Below are positions 5,829-6,415 of a DNA stretch of 6,415 bases, piece after piece. The notes beneath the pieces were generated by a model that saw only the letters and a program-made list of their open reading frames with translations, did no database searches and was not told where the DNA came from. Origin of the DNA: an uncultured Oscillospiraceae bacterium (GTDB lineage: Bacteria; Bacillota; Clostridia; Oscillospirales; Oscillospiraceae). The stretch spans positions 1-6,415 of the forward strand of contig CAKTKF010000074.1 of assembly GCA_934569215.1 (NCBI GenBank), in the 5' to 3' direction. Every line of letters begins with the position of its first letter. The stretch's first letter is position 1. Both the position numbers and the translations under genes were made by a program.

Positions 5829-5966
5829 ATGTGCAACAACAACGGTCTGTGCGGCTGCCTGAACAACAACTGGTGGTGGATCGTCATTCTGATCCTTCTG
5901 TTCTGCAACTGCGGCGGCTGGAACGGCTGCGAGAACAACAATAACGGTTGCGGCTGCGGCTGCTAA
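5829..5966 (+). CDS. Cys/Asn-rich single-span membrane micropeptide, 45 aa
   Basis: The function is unknown. The order is a short polar head MCNNNGLCGCLNNN (1-14), an aromatic interface WWW (15-17), one hydrophobic helix IVILILLF (18-25), then a Cys/Gly/Asn tail with NCGGWNGCENNNN and a final GCGCGC. There are 9 cysteines in 45 residues and near-symmetric Asn clusters on both sides of the helix. A strong GGAGGT (5816-5821) seven bases before the ATG and the non-random composition argue for a real gene. It recalls tiny clostridial and bacillar membrane peptides of the YjcZ/Tiny-TM type and short proteins named 'chorion class high-cysteine' in databases; that resemblance is from memory and tentative. 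Possible roles are spore-coat or envelope disulfide network, metal binding, or thiol sensing. It has its own transcription unit. Confidence 0.8.
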   Translation: MCNNNGLCGCLNNNWWWIVILILLFCNCGGWNGCENNNNGCGCGC

Positions 5967-5973
5967 GCAAAGA

Positions 5974-5998
5974 ATGGGCGCCCGTTCCGGGCGCCCAT
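5974..5998 (+). terminator. Strong hairpin after the micropeptide, terminator-like without T-run
   Basis: ATGGGCGCCCG and CGGGCGCCCAT form an 11-bp perfect stem around TTC, starting 7 bases after the stop codon. The following bases CAATATTC contain no T-run, so termination may be partial. It would also act as a 3' end stabiliser. Transcription reading through would enter the long repeat copy and end at 6204-6233. Confidence 0.5.
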
Positions 5999-6006
5999 CA
6001 ATATTC

Positions 6007-6201
6007 AAAAGCCTCGCAGAGGCAAGCCGCCAGCAGGCGGCAAATAAAATTAAATCATTTTGCGTCAGGGCGTGTACCTGACGCAAAATACCTCTCAGGC
6101 TGCGGAGTGTGCGAGTTGGCCGCCGTAGGCGACCAAGGAGTGCGCGCAGCAGACTGCAATTCCCTTTGTCCCCAAAGGCCGCTGGCCTTTGGGGACAGTT
6201 T
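6007..6201 (+). repeat. Dispersed structured repeat, long copy with 116-nt extra block
   Basis: This is the second copy of the element at 1000-1078, in the opposite genomic direction but in the same sense relative to the upstream gene. It starts AAAAGCCTCGCAGAGGC and ends GGGGACAGTTT. The hairpin at 6168-6196 is perfect over 13 bp (GTCCCCAAAGGCC, loop GCT). Bases 6033-6148 are absent from the short copy, and GCAG occurs at both junctions (6033-6036 and 6149-6152). Local stems are GCCTC/GAGGC at 6011-6023 and GCCGCC/GGCGGC at 6026-6041. No coding capacity is supported. A terminator follows 2 bases later. Confidence 0.8.
6057..6089. repeat. 13-bp stem-loop inside the extra block of the long repeat copy
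   Basis: ATTTTGCGTCAGG and its perfect complement flank the loop GCGTGTA. It is the strongest stem in the 116-nt block and has an A/T-rich base and a G/C-rich top. On either strand the A/T base gives a short T-run only within the stem, so it is not a standard terminator. It may be a structural module of the repeat. Confidence 0.6.
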
Positions 6202-6203
6202 GA

Positions 6204-6233
6204 GGGAGCGGTAAAACCGCTCCCCCATTTTTT
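6204..6233 (+). terminator. Intrinsic terminator downstream of the long repeat copy
   Basis: GGGAGCGGT and ACCGCTCCC form a 9-bp perfect stem around AAA (6204-6224), followed by CCA and six T residues (6228-6233). It terminates rightward transcription from the micropeptide unit, 5 bases short of the convergent gene's stop codon. On the minus strand the same hairpin lacks a following T-run, so it is a weak terminator at best for that gene. Confidence 0.75.
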
Positions 6234-6238
6234 GGAGA

Positions 6239-6415
6239 TTACATATCGAAGGGTTCCATGCTGAGGACGGGGTGGCCCACCTCGGACAGGTAGTTCAGCA
6301 GCTGCTCGGGGTCCTCGGTGCAGATGGTCTCATCGGCAATCATGTCGGTGAAGTTCTCTACGCCGTACATTTCCAGAGCGGTCTTGTCCAGGCGCTCACG
6401 CATCTGATCCTTCAG
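6239..6415 (-). CDS. acsB: C-terminal end of probable acetyl-CoA synthase (CODH/ACS beta subunit), cut by right edge
   Basis: Only the last 58 residues are visible, beginning LKDQMRERLD and ending with EVGHPVLSMEPFDM and a TAA stop. The pattern of an acidic helix, then IADETICTEDPEQLLNYL, then GHPVLSMEP near the very C-terminus, is what I recall for the AcsB/CdhC family. That enzyme condenses CO, a methyl group from the corrinoid protein and CoA to acetyl-CoA in the Wood-Ljungdahl pathway. The Ni-Ni-[4Fe-4S] A-cluster ligands lie upstream and cannot be checked, so the call rests on a short tail. The frame is clean, with G/C-ending codons. The gene converges on the micropeptide unit with the long repeat in between. 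Confidence 0.62.
   Translation of the reverse strand: MKDQMRERLDKTALEMYGVENFTDMIADETICTEDPEQLLNYLSEVGHPVLSMEPFDM

Noticed and set aside
6007..6201. CRISPR array or insertion sequence
   Set aside because: There are only two copies 5 kb apart, with no regularly spaced direct repeats, no transposase frame and no clear terminal inverted repeats with target duplication of the whole unit.

Overview
The window (about 57% G+C by eye, strong AGGAGG-type ribosome binding sites, short intergenic gaps, simple intrinsic terminators) looks like chromosome of an anaerobic, fermentative clostridial bacterium, probably a gut Oscillospirales/Eubacteriales relative. The evidence is a monomeric [FeFe] hydrogenase, pyruvate phosphate dikinase, an ECF-type folate importer behind a tetrahydrofolate riboswitch, and a partial gene whose end resembles the acetyl-CoA synthase of the Wood-Ljungdahl pathway. 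Genus cannot be fixed from the sequence alone.

Layout: the left edge holds the 5' third of ppdK (minus strand) with its promoter. Next on the minus strand is a unit made of a promoter, a THF riboswitch, a terminator/antiterminator platform, folT, a dispersed repeat and an intrinsic terminator (2516 down to 972). Directly upstream of that unit is a secreted D-Ala-D-Ala carboxypeptidase (dacF-like, minus). From 3773 rightwards the plus strand carries a promoter, a four-accessory-cluster [FeFe] hydrogenase, a 71-residue XRE repressor with a strong terminator, and a 45-residue Cys/Asn-rich single-span membrane peptide. A long copy of the same dispersed repeat and another terminator follow. The right edge is the C-terminus of a minus-strand gene that looks like acsB/cdhC.

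How the genes may work together: FolT supplies folate, the carrier of C1 units. The hydrogenase handles H2/ferredoxin electrons, acetyl-CoA synthase consumes C1 units, and PPDK links pyruvate to PEP. This fits an H2/C1-metabolising anaerobe, but the genes are separate transcription units and the functional link is inference.

The most unusual signals are two. (1) Two copies of a structured repeat (1000-1078 and 6007-6201) lie in the same sense relative to transcription, between a stop codon and an intrinsic terminator. The terminator hairpins themselves are unrelated in sequence, and the two repeat copies differ by a clean 116-nt block bounded by GCAG. (2) The folT leader has a THF aptamer with a readable chain of mutually exclusive pairings leading to a terminator, plus an 8-nt anti-Shine-Dalgarno segment matching the folT ribosome binding site.
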